Assembly: GCA_030611415.1 (NCBI GenBank)
Contig: JAUWPW010000008.1
Span: 1 to 39,862, forward strand
Direction of reading: 5' to 3'
From: Candidatus Bipolaricaulota bacterium
Lineage (GTDB): Bacteria > Bipolaricaulota > Bipolaricaulia > UBA7950 > UBA9294
DNA: 39,862 nt
The notes beneath the pieces were generated by a model, which did no database searches, was not told where the DNA came from, and was given only the letters and a program-made list of their open reading frames with translations. The position numbers and the translations under genes were made by a program. Positions within the stretch are counted from its first letter, which is position 1. Each line of letters opens with the position of its first letter. This document shows positions 4,931 through 14,048 of this stretch, piece by piece.

Positions 4931-6448
4931 ATGAACTATGTATTAGTCATTATTGCTCTTGTGTTTGCGGGTGGAATCGGGCTGGGCATGATGCTTCCAG
5001 GCACCTGCAGTTTGTCGTTTCTCTACTGGCTAGCAGTGGGAATAGCGGGTTGCTGCATGATGTTGGCTCGCTGGAAGGGGTTTTTCGTGGTTGGTTCGCT
5101 TGTTGTGGTTGCGATCTTAGGGCTGATGCGCTTCCGGTCAGCGGAGCAATCGTTTGAAAGGCTTTATGAACGAGCATCGCATCTTCATGAAGTTATTGGA
5201 ACAGTTGTTTCGTATCCTAACATAAGCGAACAATACATTTCGTTCACATTTGATCCAGACGATATCCCAGCCAAGATCCGCGTAACATGGTTTGGAGAAG
5301 CGAAGCATCTGGCGGAACAGAGCGTTTATTATGGTGATCGTCTTCGACTAATTGGGAGGATAAGGGCGCCAGAGCAATTTGCCGATTTCGATTATCGCGG
5401 TTACCTTGCCCGTCAAGGTATCTTTGCAACCATGACGATCGGTGAAGGTAAGGACGAAGTAGAGAAATTGGGTGTTGGGAAAAGTTATCTATTACGTCTT
5501 GGAGATCTGGTTCGACATCGTTTGTTGGCAAGGCTTGACCGAAGTCTCTCCCCGGCTGAATCAAGTTTGGCGCACGGACTTCTGCTTGGGGATCGTACCG
5601 CTCTTCTTCCACAAATAGAGGAGAGCTTTCGCCAGACCGGATTGATGCATTTGCTTGCTGTTTCCGGCCTTCACCTTGGGGTTTTCATTGCTGGGTTGTG
5701 GTTTGCTCTGCGAATGCTGAGGTTGCGGCCAGCGGTTAGCTATCCCATTGTTGGACTAGCTGTTGTTGTAATTGTGTGGGTCATCGGCCCTCGCGTCAGT
5801 TTATTGCGTGCGGGTATCCTTTTTATTTTTGTAGGCATGGGAAGTGTGCTTGCAGATTTGGGAATTATACTGCGGCGTTGGGTGAATCCACTTCAAGGGC
5901 TTGCTGCAGCCGCTCTAGTCATTCTTGGTTTCAGACCCAATTCATTGTGGGATGCTGGTTTTCAATTGAGTTTTTCTGCCACCGCGTCAATTATCCTTGT
6001 TTGTAACCCAGAATTTGGCTTACAGAACTGGATACATCGTGTAGCAGAACGTGTTCCGTTCTTCTCCAAGCCTGTGAGGTATATCCTTACCCTTTTAGTT
6101 GTGTCGGTAGCGGCTCAAGCTGGTACCGCGCCTGTTCTTGCATATCACTTTGGCACGCTCTACCCGTTTGTCCTTCTATCAAACCTTATTGCCATTCCGC
6201 TTGCCACTTGTGTGCTTTGGATAGGGCTTTCCTTTAGTATTCTTCTCTTGCCACAACTGCTCTCACCGGTAAGTAAAATGCTTCAATTTACTTTGGGTCT
6301 ACTAATTGATGTGGTGGAAGCGCTTTCCCACATTCCACTAAGTGCTCTTGTTGTTCCCGCTTGGATGGGGATGTGGCTTGTTGGGCTTGTGTTTTTCTTG
6401 TTCGAGGTGGCGGTTTACTCCTGTGATGAAGTTTCTTCGACGTGGTAG
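4931..6448 (+). CDS. comEC: ComEC/Rec2-family DNA uptake channel protein, lacking the C-terminal hydrolase domain
   Basis: This 505-residue protein has many hydrophobic segments. Its N-terminal part is the DUF4131/OB-like region (about 30-190). The competence channel domain follows and includes the hallmark GLMHLLAVSGLHLG at about residues 237-250 and the later GFQLSFSAT block. ComEC carries single-stranded DNA across the inner membrane during transformation. Full-length family members of about 750 residues end in a metallo-beta-lactamase-like nuclease domain; this one stops after the membrane part. Other short ComECs are known, with the hydrolase supplied elsewhere. No strong ribosome-binding site is visible before ATG 4931. 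dprA, which loads RecA on incoming DNA, lies just downstream, supporting a role in natural transformation. Confidence 0.92.
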   Translation: MNYVLVIIALVFAGGIGLGMMLPGTCSLSFLYWLAVGIAGCCMMLARWKGFFVVGSLVVVAILGLMRFRSAEQSFERLYERASHLHEVIGTVVSYPNISEQYISFTFDPDDIPAKIRVTWFGEAKHLAEQSVYYGDRLRLIGRIRAPEQFADFDYRGYLARQGIFATMTIGEGKDEVEKLGVGKSYLLRLGDLVRHRLLARLDRSLSPAESSLAHGLLLGDRTALLPQIEESFRQTGLMHLLAVSGLHLGVFIAGLWFALRMLRLRPAVSYPIVGLAVVVIVWVIGPRVSLLRAGILFIFVGMGSVLADLGIILRRWVNPLQGLAAAALVILGFRPNSLWDAGFQLSFSATASIILVCNPEFGLQNWIHRVAERVPFFSKPVRYILTLLVVSVAAQAGTAPVLAYHFGTLYPFVLLSNLIAIPLATCVLWIGLSFSILLLPQLLSPVSKMLQFTLGLLIDVVEALSHIPLSALVVPAWMGMWLVGLVFFLFEVAVYSCDEVSSTW

Positions 6449-6819
6449 TCAACGTCGATTATGTCTTCTTTATTGGGCTTCGAGATATGAGCTTGTTTGA
6501 TTCTGAGGTGCCAGAAAAGCAGCATGATTCCGCAGGCATCGCTAAGGAGACCGGGAATAATTAGAAGGACGCTAGCAAGAGGAAGGATAAGTTCCTGCTG
6601 CATGAGAACCGTCTTGAGCGAGAAGTTCCCCTTCAAGAATAGCATGAGCATTGCGGAGAAAGCAGGTCGTTGACTGAGCCTGATGATAACCAGCCCAAGA
6701 ACAGCGGTAAGCAGGATTATCCCCAGCACTGAACCACTACCAATTGCTTGGCCAATCTTGATGAGCGCGGCAAGTTCGACACACGCAAAAAGAAATACGA
6801 TAACTGACATCTTCTTCAC
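6415..6819 (-). CDS. fxsA: FxsA-family membrane protein
   Basis: A protein of about 134 residues with the FxsA pattern: two or three N-terminal hydrophobic helices, the ELAALIKIGQAIGSG segment, a conserved-style GLVIIRLSQRP turn, and LLLIIPGLLSDACGIMLL. FxsA is an inner-membrane protein that in E. coli relieves phage T7 exclusion by F plasmid; its normal role is unclear. The soluble acidic tail (KEDIIDVDYHVEE) resembles that of many relatives. The GTG at 6819 lies about at the predicted transcription start; ATG 6810 with AAGGTG ahead is the alternative start. The gene converges on comEC and overlaps its 3' end by 34 bases. Confidence 0.88.
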   Translation of the reverse strand: MKKMSVIVFLFACVELAALIKIGQAIGSGSVLGIILLTAVLGLVIIRLSQRPAFSAMLMLFLKGNFSLKTVLMQQELILPLASVLLIIPGLLSDACGIMLLFWHLRIKQAHISKPNKEDIIDVDYHVEETSSQE

Positions 6820-6827
6820 CTTGGACG

Positions 6828-6856
6828 ATCATAGCAGAAGAAACTACGGCTCACAA
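6828..6856 (-). promoter_or_regulatory. Promoter of fxsA
   Basis: TTGTGA (6856-6851), a 17-bp spacer and TATGAT (6833-6828). The predicted start at about 6821 is only one or two bases from the GTG start at 6819, which implies a very short or absent leader. Confidence 0.6.
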
Positions 6857-6890
6857 GATTGATGATTTGGCATGAGAGGGCCTGAAAATG

Positions 6891-6919
6891 TTGTCTATAT
6901 GTACACATTCGTCTAAGAT
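6891..6919 (+). promoter_or_regulatory. Promoter of the dprA operon, apparently leaderless
   Basis: TTGTCT (6891-6896), a 17-bp spacer and TAAGAT (6914-6919). Transcription would begin at 6926-6928, on the ATG of dprA itself (6928). No Shine-Dalgarno sequence precedes that ATG, which fits a leaderless message. Confidence 0.55.
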
Positions 6920-6927
6920 TCTAGGCA

Positions 6928-8025
6928 ATGAAAAGAACAAATTCTCAATACTTAGTTGGGCTTAACCTAATTGTTGAACTTTCACCGCGAAGGCTAATCA
7001 CCCTTCTTGATCACTTCTCATCTCCAGAAGAGATTTGGCTTGCCTCGGTCAACGAGATATCGAGTCTGCCTGGTTTTCGTAGTGTGGCGGGAGAGGTTGC
7101 CAGTGGACGTAGCGAAGAAAAGCTTGATAATGAGCTCGAGCTGGCAAGAAAACTAGAACTAGATATAACTACACTTGTTGATCCAGATTACCCGGTATTG
7201 CTGCGTGAAATTGAGGTGCCACCAGCTGTGCTCTATATGAAGGGGCGCAAGAGAATCGACACTGCTCGTACGATTGCCGTTGTAGGAACACGGCGCAGCA
7301 GTGGGTATGGAAGAGCTATTGCCAAGCGACTGGCGCGTGAATTGGGGGCCATGGGGCTTGTTATCGTGAGCGGTCTTGCTGTAGGGATTGACACTGCAGC
7401 CCACCGCGGTGCCCTGGAGGCAAATGCTCACACTGTTGCTGTTCTTGGTTCGGGTTTTCGCCATATATATCCGGCGGCAAATGTAAAACTAGCGGAGAAA
7501 ATTGGCGAGACGGGGACACTTGTAAGCGAGTATCCCGTGGATACTAAGCCAGCAAAGTGGACTTTCCCACAGCGTAATCGAATACTTTCCGGTCTCTCGC
7601 GAGGAGTAGTGGTAGTTGAGGCTGGTGCGCGAAGCGGCGCTTTGATCACGGCGCGTTTTGCGCTGGAGCAAGGGCGTGAAGTACTTGCTGTACCTGGCAA
7701 TTTGACTAGCGCATCGAGTGTTGGGCCAAACCGTCTGATCAAGGATGGGGCTAAGCTTGTGGAAACCGTGGATGATATTGTCCAGGAATTCCCTGATTTA
7801 TGTTGCTTAAATGAGAAGCGGCGAGTCAAGGAAAGAAAAAGGATTTCACTTTCCGAGGCACAGCAACGTGTTTACGACCTTATCGGGCTTGAAGCGATGC
7901 ATATTGACGATATCATTGATCGAGGGAATCTTTCTCTGAGTGAGGCTTCGTATATCCTTCTCGTGCTACAAATGGAGAATTTGATCCAGGAAGTAGAGGG
8001 AAGGCGTTACATTAGAGTTCGATAG
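6928..8025 (+). CDS. dprA: DNA-processing protein DprA
   Basis: A 365-residue DprA/Smf protein that binds incoming single-stranded DNA and loads RecA during transformation. The N-terminal helical (SAM-like) region spans about 1-75. The Rossmann-like core shows IAVVGTRRSSGYG (about 116-128), VSGLAVGIDTAAHRGAL, GSGFRHIYP (about 173) and FPQRNRILSGLS (about 212), ending in GARSGALITARFALEQGR. The C-terminal winged-helix domain (about 305-365) is present. Length and motifs are canonical. It heads a co-directional operon with ndk 15 bases downstream. The ATG at 6928 was chosen because the body of the family begins immediately; the absence of a Shine-Dalgarno and the promoter position suggest leaderless translation. 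Confidence 0.96.
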   Translation: MKRTNSQYLVGLNLIVELSPRRLITLLDHFSSPEEIWLASVNEISSLPGFRSVAGEVASGRSEEKLDNELELARKLELDITTLVDPDYPVLLREIEVPPAVLYMKGRKRIDTARTIAVVGTRRSSGYGRAIAKRLARELGAMGLVIVSGLAVGIDTAAHRGALEANAHTVAVLGSGFRHIYPAANVKLAEKIGETGTLVSEYPVDTKPAKWTFPQRNRILSGLSRGVVVVEAGARSGALITARFALEQGREVLAVPGNLTSASSVGPNRLIKDGAKLVETVDDIVQEFPDLCCLNEKRRVKERKRISLSEAQQRVYDLIGLEAMHIDDIIDRGNLSLSEASYILLVLQMENLIQEVEGRRYIRVR

Positions 8026-8039
8026 GAGGTACTAGCGAG

Positions 8040-8489
8040 ATGAATGCACAGCGTACACTGGTTTTGTGCAAGCCAGATATCGTTCAAAGGCAACTTATAG
8101 GAAGAGTGATTTCGCGCTTGGAGAAAAAAGGACTAAAGATTATTGGAATGAAAATGCTGCGTGTCGATGAGGATCTTGCGCGACAACACTATCAGGAGCA
8201 TGTCGAGAAAGCATTCTTTTCTGATCTTGTGTCATTCATAACTGTTTCTCCGGTTGTGGCGATAGCTATTGAGGGAAACAACGCAGTTGAAGTTGTGCGT
8301 CGGCTGATGGGTGCAACCAACCCACAAGACGCCGCGGCAGGAACGATTCGGGGTGATTTTGGTCTTAATCTTACAAGAAATGTGGTCCATGGGTCCGATT
8401 CACTTGGTTCAGCCAAGCGTGAACTAGCCCTCTTCTTTTCCCAAGAGGAGTTGCAGGATTATTCCCTTGAGGTTGAGGCATGGCTGTAG
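8040..8489 (+). CDS. ndk: Nucleoside diphosphate kinase
   Basis: This 149-residue enzyme transfers the gamma-phosphate from ATP to nucleoside diphosphates. It begins QRTLVLCKPDIVQRQLIG with the substrate Lys. The active-site block RNVVHGSDS carries the phosphorylated His117, and the Kpn-loop/GATNPQDAAAGTIRGDFG region is intact. It lacks the extra C-terminal residues of some eukaryotic forms. GGAGGT sits about 10 bases before the ATG. It lies in the dprA-ndk-valS run, and its nucleotide role is general housekeeping. Confidence 0.97.
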   Translation: MNAQRTLVLCKPDIVQRQLIGRVISRLEKKGLKIIGMKMLRVDEDLARQHYQEHVEKAFFSDLVSFITVSPVVAIAIEGNNAVEVVRRLMGATNPQDAAAGTIRGDFGLNLTRNVVHGSDSLGSAKRELALFFSQEELQDYSLEVEAWL

Positions 8490-8526
8490 GTTGATGAGCT
8501 GTAGTTAGTGAAGTAAGGAGGAGTTG

Positions 8527-11145
8527 ATGGAGCTCTCCAGGCGCTATGATCCGACAGAGGTAGAAGAGAGACTTTGCCGTTTCTGGGAAGACGGAGGATT
8601 CTTTCACGCGGATGTAGATCTAACACAGGAGAAACGGTTTTCCATGGTGATTCCACCGCCGAATATTACCTCAGCCATGCACATAGGCAACGCCCTTCAA
8701 TATACACTACACGATGTAATAGTTCGCTATAAACGAATGGATGGTTATGTTACGTGCTGGTTCCCTGGCATGGACCACGCCGGAATTGCCACTCAAAATG
8801 TGGTAGAACGTGAGTTGGCCAAGAAAGGGATCACCCGGCATGACCTTGGTCGCGAGGAGTTTGTAGAACGCGTATGGGAATGGAAAGAGCGTTACGGTGG
8901 GCACATTCGAGAACAGATGAGAGCGCTTGGCACTTCACCTGATTGGCGTCGAGAGCGATTTACTCTTGACGAAGGACTCTCCCGCGCTGTGCGCGAGGTG
9001 TTTGTCCGCCTCTATGAAGAGAACAAGATCTATAGAGGAGAGCGGATGATCAATTGGTGCCCACGTTGTCAGACAGCTCTGTCTGATATTGAGGTAATAC
9101 ATTACGAAGAACCAGGAAATCTCTACACCATCCGTTATCCATTGGCTGGACCGGGCGAGGCAATTGAGATTGCCACCACGCGACCGGAGACAATGCTTGG
9201 AGATAGTGGTATAGCAGTCAATCCTAGCGATCCTGCACACGCTGGATTGATTGGAAAAATAGCTATCCTTCCCCTTTTGGGGCGCGAGCTCCCAATTGTT
9301 GCTTCTGAGGAGATCGACCCTCTGTTTGGAACAGGGATCCTTAAGGTGACACCTGGGCATGATCCAGTTGATTTTGGGATTGGCCAGCAGCACCATCTGC
9401 CCGCAATAAACATATTGAACACTGATGGAACGCTCAACGAGAATGCTGCTTCGTACGCAGGGCTTACTGTAAGCGAGGCACGAAAACGTATCGTAAAGGC
9501 TCTTCAGGCATCTGGGCTGCTCGTAAAGGTGGAGCCATACCCGCACTCTATCGGGCACTGCCAGCGCTGTGATACCCCGGTCGAGCCGCTGATTTCTAAG
9601 CAATGGTTTGTAAAGATGAAGGAACTCGCGACCCCAGCAATCAAGGCTGTTGATTCCAATGAGGTACAGTTTATCCCCAAGCGTTGGGAGAACGTGTACT
9701 TCGAATGGATGGAAAACATAAAAGACTGGTGTATCTCGCGGCAGCTGTGGTGGGGTCACCAGATTCCGGTATGGTACTGCCAGAGTTGCGGAGAAACAGT
9801 TGTCTCACGGGAGGATCCAACCTGTTGTCCAAGATGCGAGAGCAGGAAGCTTGTGCAAGATCCAGATGTTCTGGATACATGGTTTAGTTCAGCCTTGTTT
9901 CCATTCTCGGTCATGGGATGGCCTGAAAAGACCCCTGAACTTGAGTATTTCTATCCGACCTCATTGTTGATCACGGGGTTTGACATCATCTTCTTCTGGG
10001 TAGCACGAATGATTATGATGGGAATTCACTTTATTGATAAGGTCCCATTTCGTCAAGTTTACATTACACCCCTTGTCGAGGATGAGCACGGGATAAAGAT
10101 GAGTTCATCCCGTGGAAACATAATTGATCCCTTGGAAGTGAAAAAGATCTATGGGATGGATGCACTTCGCTTTACCTTGGCTCAATCTTCCTCCAAGGGA
10201 CGCGGAATGCGAGTAGAGATACGTAATATTGAAGCAAGTAGAAACTTCTTGAACAAGATCTGGAACATGGCTCGGTTTGTTCTCATGAACTTGGATGATG
10301 AACGACCGCAGTTGCCCGAAGATGTGAGTGAGCTTGAAGATCGGTTTCTTCTGTCTCGACTTGCTGAAACGATTCAGCTGGTTCGTAATAACATCGAGTC
10401 ATACAACTTCAATCTGGCGAGCGAGGAATTATATTCCTTTATTTGGCACGATTTCTGTGATTGGTATCTTGAGCTTGCAAAGGTAAGGCTTACGTCACGC
10501 GAGGACCACACAGTAAAGGCCGTCCTTTATCATGTTCTAAAAACAATTGTGAAACTCTCGCATCCATTTGTTCCATTTATCAGTGAGGAAATCTGGCACG
10601 TTCTTGGCGAGAAACCCGCATCTGTTTCCATTACATCATTCCCAAAGGCTACTGCAAGGGACGAGGATGCAGAAGCAGAAATGGCGGTTTTCCAAGAGGT
10701 GGTAAATGCTGTGCGGATGATTCGATCTGAGCTAAACGTTCCGCAAGATGCATCAATTGAAGTATTGATTAAGAGTGATAGCACCAAGGTGAGAAATCTT
10801 GTCAATCAGAAGACGCAAGCTCTGCGTGCACTGGTATGTGCCAGGACAGTAAAGATTTCGGACGAGCTTGTACCACCTGCAGGAGCGGCACGGAAAGTCC
10901 TTTCAGTGGCGGAAGTGTTCATTCCACTAAAGGGATTGATTGATGTTGATGTGGAGCGCGCTCGTCTTCGCAAAGAATTAGCGCAGATGCTGGCTAAGCT
11001 TAAAAAGGTGGAGAGAAATTTAACAAATGAAACCTTTCTTAGCCGAGCGCCAGAAGCAGTTATTGCGAAGGAACGGGCAAAGCAAGACGAATTCTCCTCT
11101 AGATTGAGTCGATTACGTGAAAACCTGGTTGCAATAGACTCGTAG
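8527..11145 (+). CDS. valS: Valyl-tRNA synthetase
   Basis: An 872-residue class I synthetase charging tRNA-Val. The HIGH motif appears as PPPNITSAMHIGNAL (about 44-58). The CP1 editing domain contains TTRPETMLGD. A zinc-type CxxC...CxxC set lies near 417-440, and the KMSKS loop reads KMSSSRGNIIDP near 524. The anticodon-binding domain and the C-terminal coiled-coil arm (about 805-870) typical of ValRS are complete. The second lysine of KMSKS is replaced by Ser, a variation that occurs in class I enzymes. The ATG at 8527 was preferred to the TTG at 8524 because the GGAGGAG site (8517-8523) then has normal spacing. folC begins one base after its stop. Confidence 0.97.
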   Translation: MELSRRYDPTEVEERLCRFWEDGGFFHADVDLTQEKRFSMVIPPPNITSAMHIGNALQYTLHDVIVRYKRMDGYVTCWFPGMDHAGIATQNVVERELAKKGITRHDLGREEFVERVWEWKERYGGHIREQMRALGTSPDWRRERFTLDEGLSRAVREVFVRLYEENKIYRGERMINWCPRCQTALSDIEVIHYEEPGNLYTIRYPLAGPGEAIEIATTRPETMLGDSGIAVNPSDPAHAGLIGKIAILPLLGRELPIVASEEIDPLFGTGILKVTPGHDPVDFGIGQQHHLPAINILNTDGTLNENAASYAGLTVSEARKRIVKALQASGLLVKVEPYPHSIGHCQRCDTPVEPLISKQWFVKMKELATPAIKAVDSNEVQFIPKRWENVYFEWMENIKDWCISRQLWWGHQIPVWYCQSCGETVVSREDPTCCPRCESRKLVQDPDVLDTWFSSALFPFSVMGWPEKTPELEYFYPTSLLITGFDIIFFWVARMIMMGIHFIDKVPFRQVYITPLVEDEHGIKMSSSRGNIIDPLEVKKIYGMDALRFTLAQSSSKGRGMRVEIRNIEASRNFLNKIWNMARFVLMNLDDERPQLPEDVSELEDRFLLSRLAETIQLVRNNIESYNFNLASEELYSFIWHDFCDWYLELAKVRLTSREDHTVKAVLYHVLKTIVKLSHPFVPFISEEIWHVLGEKPASVSITSFPKATARDEDAEAEMAVFQEVVNAVRMIRSELNVPQDASIEVLIKSDSTKVRNLVNQKTQALRALVCARTVKISDELVPPAGAARKVLSVAEVFIPLKGLIDVDVERARLRKELAQMLAKLKKVERNLTNETFLSRAPEAVIAKERAKQDEFSSRLSRLRENLVAIDS

Positions 11146-11146
11146 A

Positions 11147-12427
11147 ATGAATTACACGGATGCTCGCCAAATCCTGCAAAGACTGCCTTCTCTTGAGGTG
11201 AAGCCAGGATTGGCTAGAACTGAACATCTTCTTGCCGCTATTGATCACCCTGAGAACTCATTTCCAGCAGTCCACGTGGTTGGAACAAATGGGAAAGGGT
11301 CGGTGGTGGCCATGCTGGCAAGCGTTCTTAGCCGTGCTGGCTACCGGGTGGGATGTTTTACCTCCCCTGATCTTGTTGATTTTCGTGATCGCATCGTGAT
11401 CGATGATAAGTGGATTAGCAAGGAGGAACTAGCTAGGATCGTGGAGCAATTGCACCCGCAATTGGTTGAGGGGGATTGTCCGACGTTATTTGAGGCGATG
11501 ACAGCAATAGCCTTTGAACACTTCTCTCGCAACAAGGTTGACATTGCTGTTGTTGAAGCCGGACTTGGTGGTCGATTTGACGCAACAAACGTCGTGACCC
11601 CAATCCTTTGTATACTGACTAATGTTGGCCGTGATCACCTCCAAGTATTGGGAAGCTCCCTTCTACAGGTCGCCTGGGAGAAGGCGGGGATCGGAAAACC
11701 TCAGGTTCCGTTTCTTGTTGGGAAGCTTCCCTCTGATGTTGAGCAAGTTGTGATAGAAGAATGTCGACGCAATGAAGCAGTGCTCGTGCAGCTTGAGGAG
11801 CCTGAGATAGAACGGATTGCCTTTGACTGGGAACATGTTAGCTATAGGATAGGTAAAGGAGACTTGCCCAGAAGGATTGATTCTCCGCTCTTGGGCGGTT
11901 GTCAACTGGAGAACCTGAGAATCACCTTACAGGCGATTGAACTTATGAGAAAGGCAGGCTTTACTATTCCTAACACTGCCATAGTTTGTGGATTGGCTGA
12001 GGTGCACTGGCCTGGTCGATTTGAGGTGGTGCAGCGGAGCCCAACAATTGTTCTTGATGGAGCTCATAATCTTCCCGGTGTACTTGCGCTGCGCGAGGAT
12101 GTAAGGCGCTACGTGCCGGAGAAAGAACACCGCCACTTGCTGTTTGGCGTTCTTGCCGACAAGGAAGTGATCCCTATCTGCAATACCCTGTTTCCCAGCT
12201 TTGAGACGGTTACCCTGACCCAATCACATAGTGCTCGTGCGGCATCGGTGAAGGACTTGGCTCAGCTGGCCTCTTCATTGAATTCTGTGGTTGTGGAGTC
12301 AGCCGATGTGAAGAATGGAGTGTCTGTGGCTTGTGCGTCGCTAGGCACAGAAGATTTCCTTCTTATTACCGGATCGATTACTATTGTCCGTGAAGCGAGA
12401 CCATTCTTCTTGGGGGGTGCTGTGTGA
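11147..12427 (+). CDS. folC: Folylpolyglutamate synthase/dihydrofolate synthase
   Basis: This 426-residue Mur-ligase-family enzyme adds glutamate to folates (and may also make dihydrofolate from dihydropteroate). The P-loop is VVGTNGKGSVVAML (about 44-57). The Mg/substrate blocks EAGLGGRFDATN and NVGRDHLQVLG and the C-terminal VLDGAHNLPG are all present. The start codon follows the valS stop by one base with no separate ribosome-binding site, so translation is probably coupled. Its 3' end overlaps the GTG start of uppS by four bases. The length is normal. Confidence 0.95.
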   Translation: MNYTDARQILQRLPSLEVKPGLARTEHLLAAIDHPENSFPAVHVVGTNGKGSVVAMLASVLSRAGYRVGCFTSPDLVDFRDRIVIDDKWISKEELARIVEQLHPQLVEGDCPTLFEAMTAIAFEHFSRNKVDIAVVEAGLGGRFDATNVVTPILCILTNVGRDHLQVLGSSLLQVAWEKAGIGKPQVPFLVGKLPSDVEQVVIEECRRNEAVLVQLEEPEIERIAFDWEHVSYRIGKGDLPRRIDSPLLGGCQLENLRITLQAIELMRKAGFTIPNTAIVCGLAEVHWPGRFEVVQRSPTIVLDGAHNLPGVLALREDVRRYVPEKEHRHLLFGVLADKEVIPICNTLFPSFETVTLTQSHSARAASVKDLAQLASSLNSVVVESADVKNGVSVACASLGTEDFLLITGSITIVREARPFFLGGAV

Positions 12428-13164
12428 TCGGGATTGAAGAGGTGAAAGCGCGAGGGCTTCCGTATCACGTAGCTATTATTATGGACGGAAACGGGCGCTG
12501 GGCCAAACGGCGAGGACTTGTACGTACTGCCGGTCATCAAGCCGGTGCTCAAGCCGCCGAGCGCTTGATCCGCTTTGTGGTCAGGCAATTGGGTTTGAAA
12601 TACCTAACTTTATTTACTTTCTCTGTTGAAAACTGGGATCGACCAGCGGCCGAAGTGGATTTCCTAATGGATCTTCTAGAGCGATTCATCTCAGAGAAGT
12701 TGCAGGAGTTTATTAGCGAAGGAGTACATCTTTGCGTATCCGGCGATGTGAAAGGACTCCCAGTTCGTGTACGAGAGACCGTTGCTCGCGCAATTGGAGA
12801 GACAGCGAAGAATGATCGTCTGTATCTGAACATTGCGTTGAATTACGGTTCGAGACAAGAAATCGTTCGTGCCTGTCAGGTGATTGCTCGAGCGGTACAG
12901 CTGGGAGAGCTTGATTTGAAGCTGCTTGACTCAAAGGCATTCTCTAAGTTCTTGTATAGCAAGGACATTCCTGACCCTGACCTTATTATTCGCACAAGTG
13001 GAGAAATGCGGCTGTCCAACTTCCTTCTCTGGCAAGCCGCATATTCAGAGCTTTACTTCACAGATACTTTGTGGCCGGATTTCGCTCCAGAAGAGCTGTT
13101 GAGCGCCATTGCCGTCTATCAAGAGAGAGATCGTCGATTTGGTGCTGTGCCTGGGGAAAAATAG
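12424..13164 (+). CDS. uppS: Undecaprenyl diphosphate synthase
   Basis: A 246-residue cis-prenyltransferase that elongates farnesyl diphosphate to the C55 lipid carrier for peptidoglycan and glycan export. HVAIIMDGNGRWAKRRG carries the Mg-binding Asp21 and the start of the P-loop. FSVENWDRP and the C-terminal IIRTSGEMRLSNFLLWQ and ELYFTDTLWPDF match family signatures. The start is GTG at 12424, overlapping folC by four bases (GTGA). It is followed one base later by cdsA, the classic uppS-cdsA pairing of envelope lipid genes. Confidence 0.97.
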   Translation: MIGIEEVKARGLPYHVAIIMDGNGRWAKRRGLVRTAGHQAGAQAAERLIRFVVRQLGLKYLTLFTFSVENWDRPAAEVDFLMDLLERFISEKLQEFISEGVHLCVSGDVKGLPVRVRETVARAIGETAKNDRLYLNIALNYGSRQEIVRACQVIARAVQLGELDLKLLDSKAFSKFLYSKDIPDPDLIIRTSGEMRLSNFLLWQAAYSELYFTDTLWPDFAPEELLSAIAVYQERDRRFGAVPGEK

Positions 13165-13165
13165 T

Positions 13166-13999
13166 ATGAACGTAGTCAAGCGAAGTGTGAGCGGTGTGCT
13201 CGGCGGAGGAATCGTTTTTGCGATTCTCTATACTGGGTCTCGGTTTGAGATAGAGTGGATCGTAGGAATCTTGATTCTCATTGTTGCGTATCCTGCTGGG
13301 ATAGAATACCTGCAACTAATGAAGAAGATAGGGATCTCAGTAGCACAGCCGGAATTCCTGGTCTGGATCCCGCTTCTAGTTTTTGGGTACGTTGCTCTAG
13401 ACGGTCGTTACGGTGATGTGGTTCTCTTTTTGGCAATGAGTTACCAGGTGTTACGCTATCTTGGCAAGCTTCCGCATCGGACCGGCTTCATGCAGGCAAT
13501 AGCCGGAGTATTCGGTCTGTTGTACATTCCCTGGTTACTCAGCTTTTTTTATCTGATCTACAGCCATCTTGGCGTTTCATACACGCTTATCCTCTTGCTC
13601 ATGGTTTGGGGGTACGATACAGGCGCTTACATATTGGGAAGCCTTATTGGTCGTCATCAAGCCTTTCCATATGTTAGTCCTGGAAAGACCTGGGAGGGAG
13701 TGATCGGAGGATTTGTAATGACAGTCATTGGAGCACTATTGGGTAGCTCAATTGCACTAGTGTGGGAGGAGGCTGCTTTTTGGACAGGATTTCCCCATAT
13801 CATTGCCTCGTCGTTTGTTGTAGGAATGGCTGTTCAGCTTGGGGATGTTTTTGAGTCTAAGCTCAAGAGAGCAGCTGGGGAGAAGGATTCAGGAACCTTT
13901 CTTCCTGGGCATGGCGGCACACTTGACCGAATCGATGGACTGTTGTTTGCTTTGCCTGTTTTCTTTTTCTATTGCCACTATATTCTTCATCTCATGTGA
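13166..13999 (+). CDS. cdsA: Phosphatidate cytidylyltransferase
   Basis: This 277-residue polytopic membrane enzyme makes CDP-diacylglycerol from phosphatidate and CTP, the entry step to phospholipids. The C-terminal signature SKLKRAAGEKDSG followed by PGHGGTLDRIDG gives the conserved KR, KD and HGG-DR-D residues. Several hydrophobic helices precede it. The ATG at 13166, one base after the uppS stop, fits the family N-terminus; a longer in-frame extension from 13109 would overlap uppS and is unlikely. In many bacteria dxr and rseP follow here; in this window prsW does instead. Confidence 0.95.
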   Translation: MNVVKRSVSGVLGGGIVFAILYTGSRFEIEWIVGILILIVAYPAGIEYLQLMKKIGISVAQPEFLVWIPLLVFGYVALDGRYGDVVLFLAMSYQVLRYLGKLPHRTGFMQAIAGVFGLLYIPWLLSFFYLIYSHLGVSYTLILLLMVWGYDTGAYILGSLIGRHQAFPYVSPGKTWEGVIGGFVMTVIGALLGSSIALVWEEAAFWTGFPHIIASSFVVGMAVQLGDVFESKLKRAAGEKDSGTFLPGHGGTLDRIDGLLFALPVFFFYCHYILHLM

Positions 14000-14048
14000 A
14001 TAGAGTTGAGCCAGCTGATGGCCACTAGTAGTTTGGGTGGAGGTTAGT

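Noticed and set aside
8935-9759. A 274-codon open frame antisense to valS
   Set aside because: It lies entirely within the well-supported valS gene, has no recognisable motif and has an implausible composition; a shadow frame.
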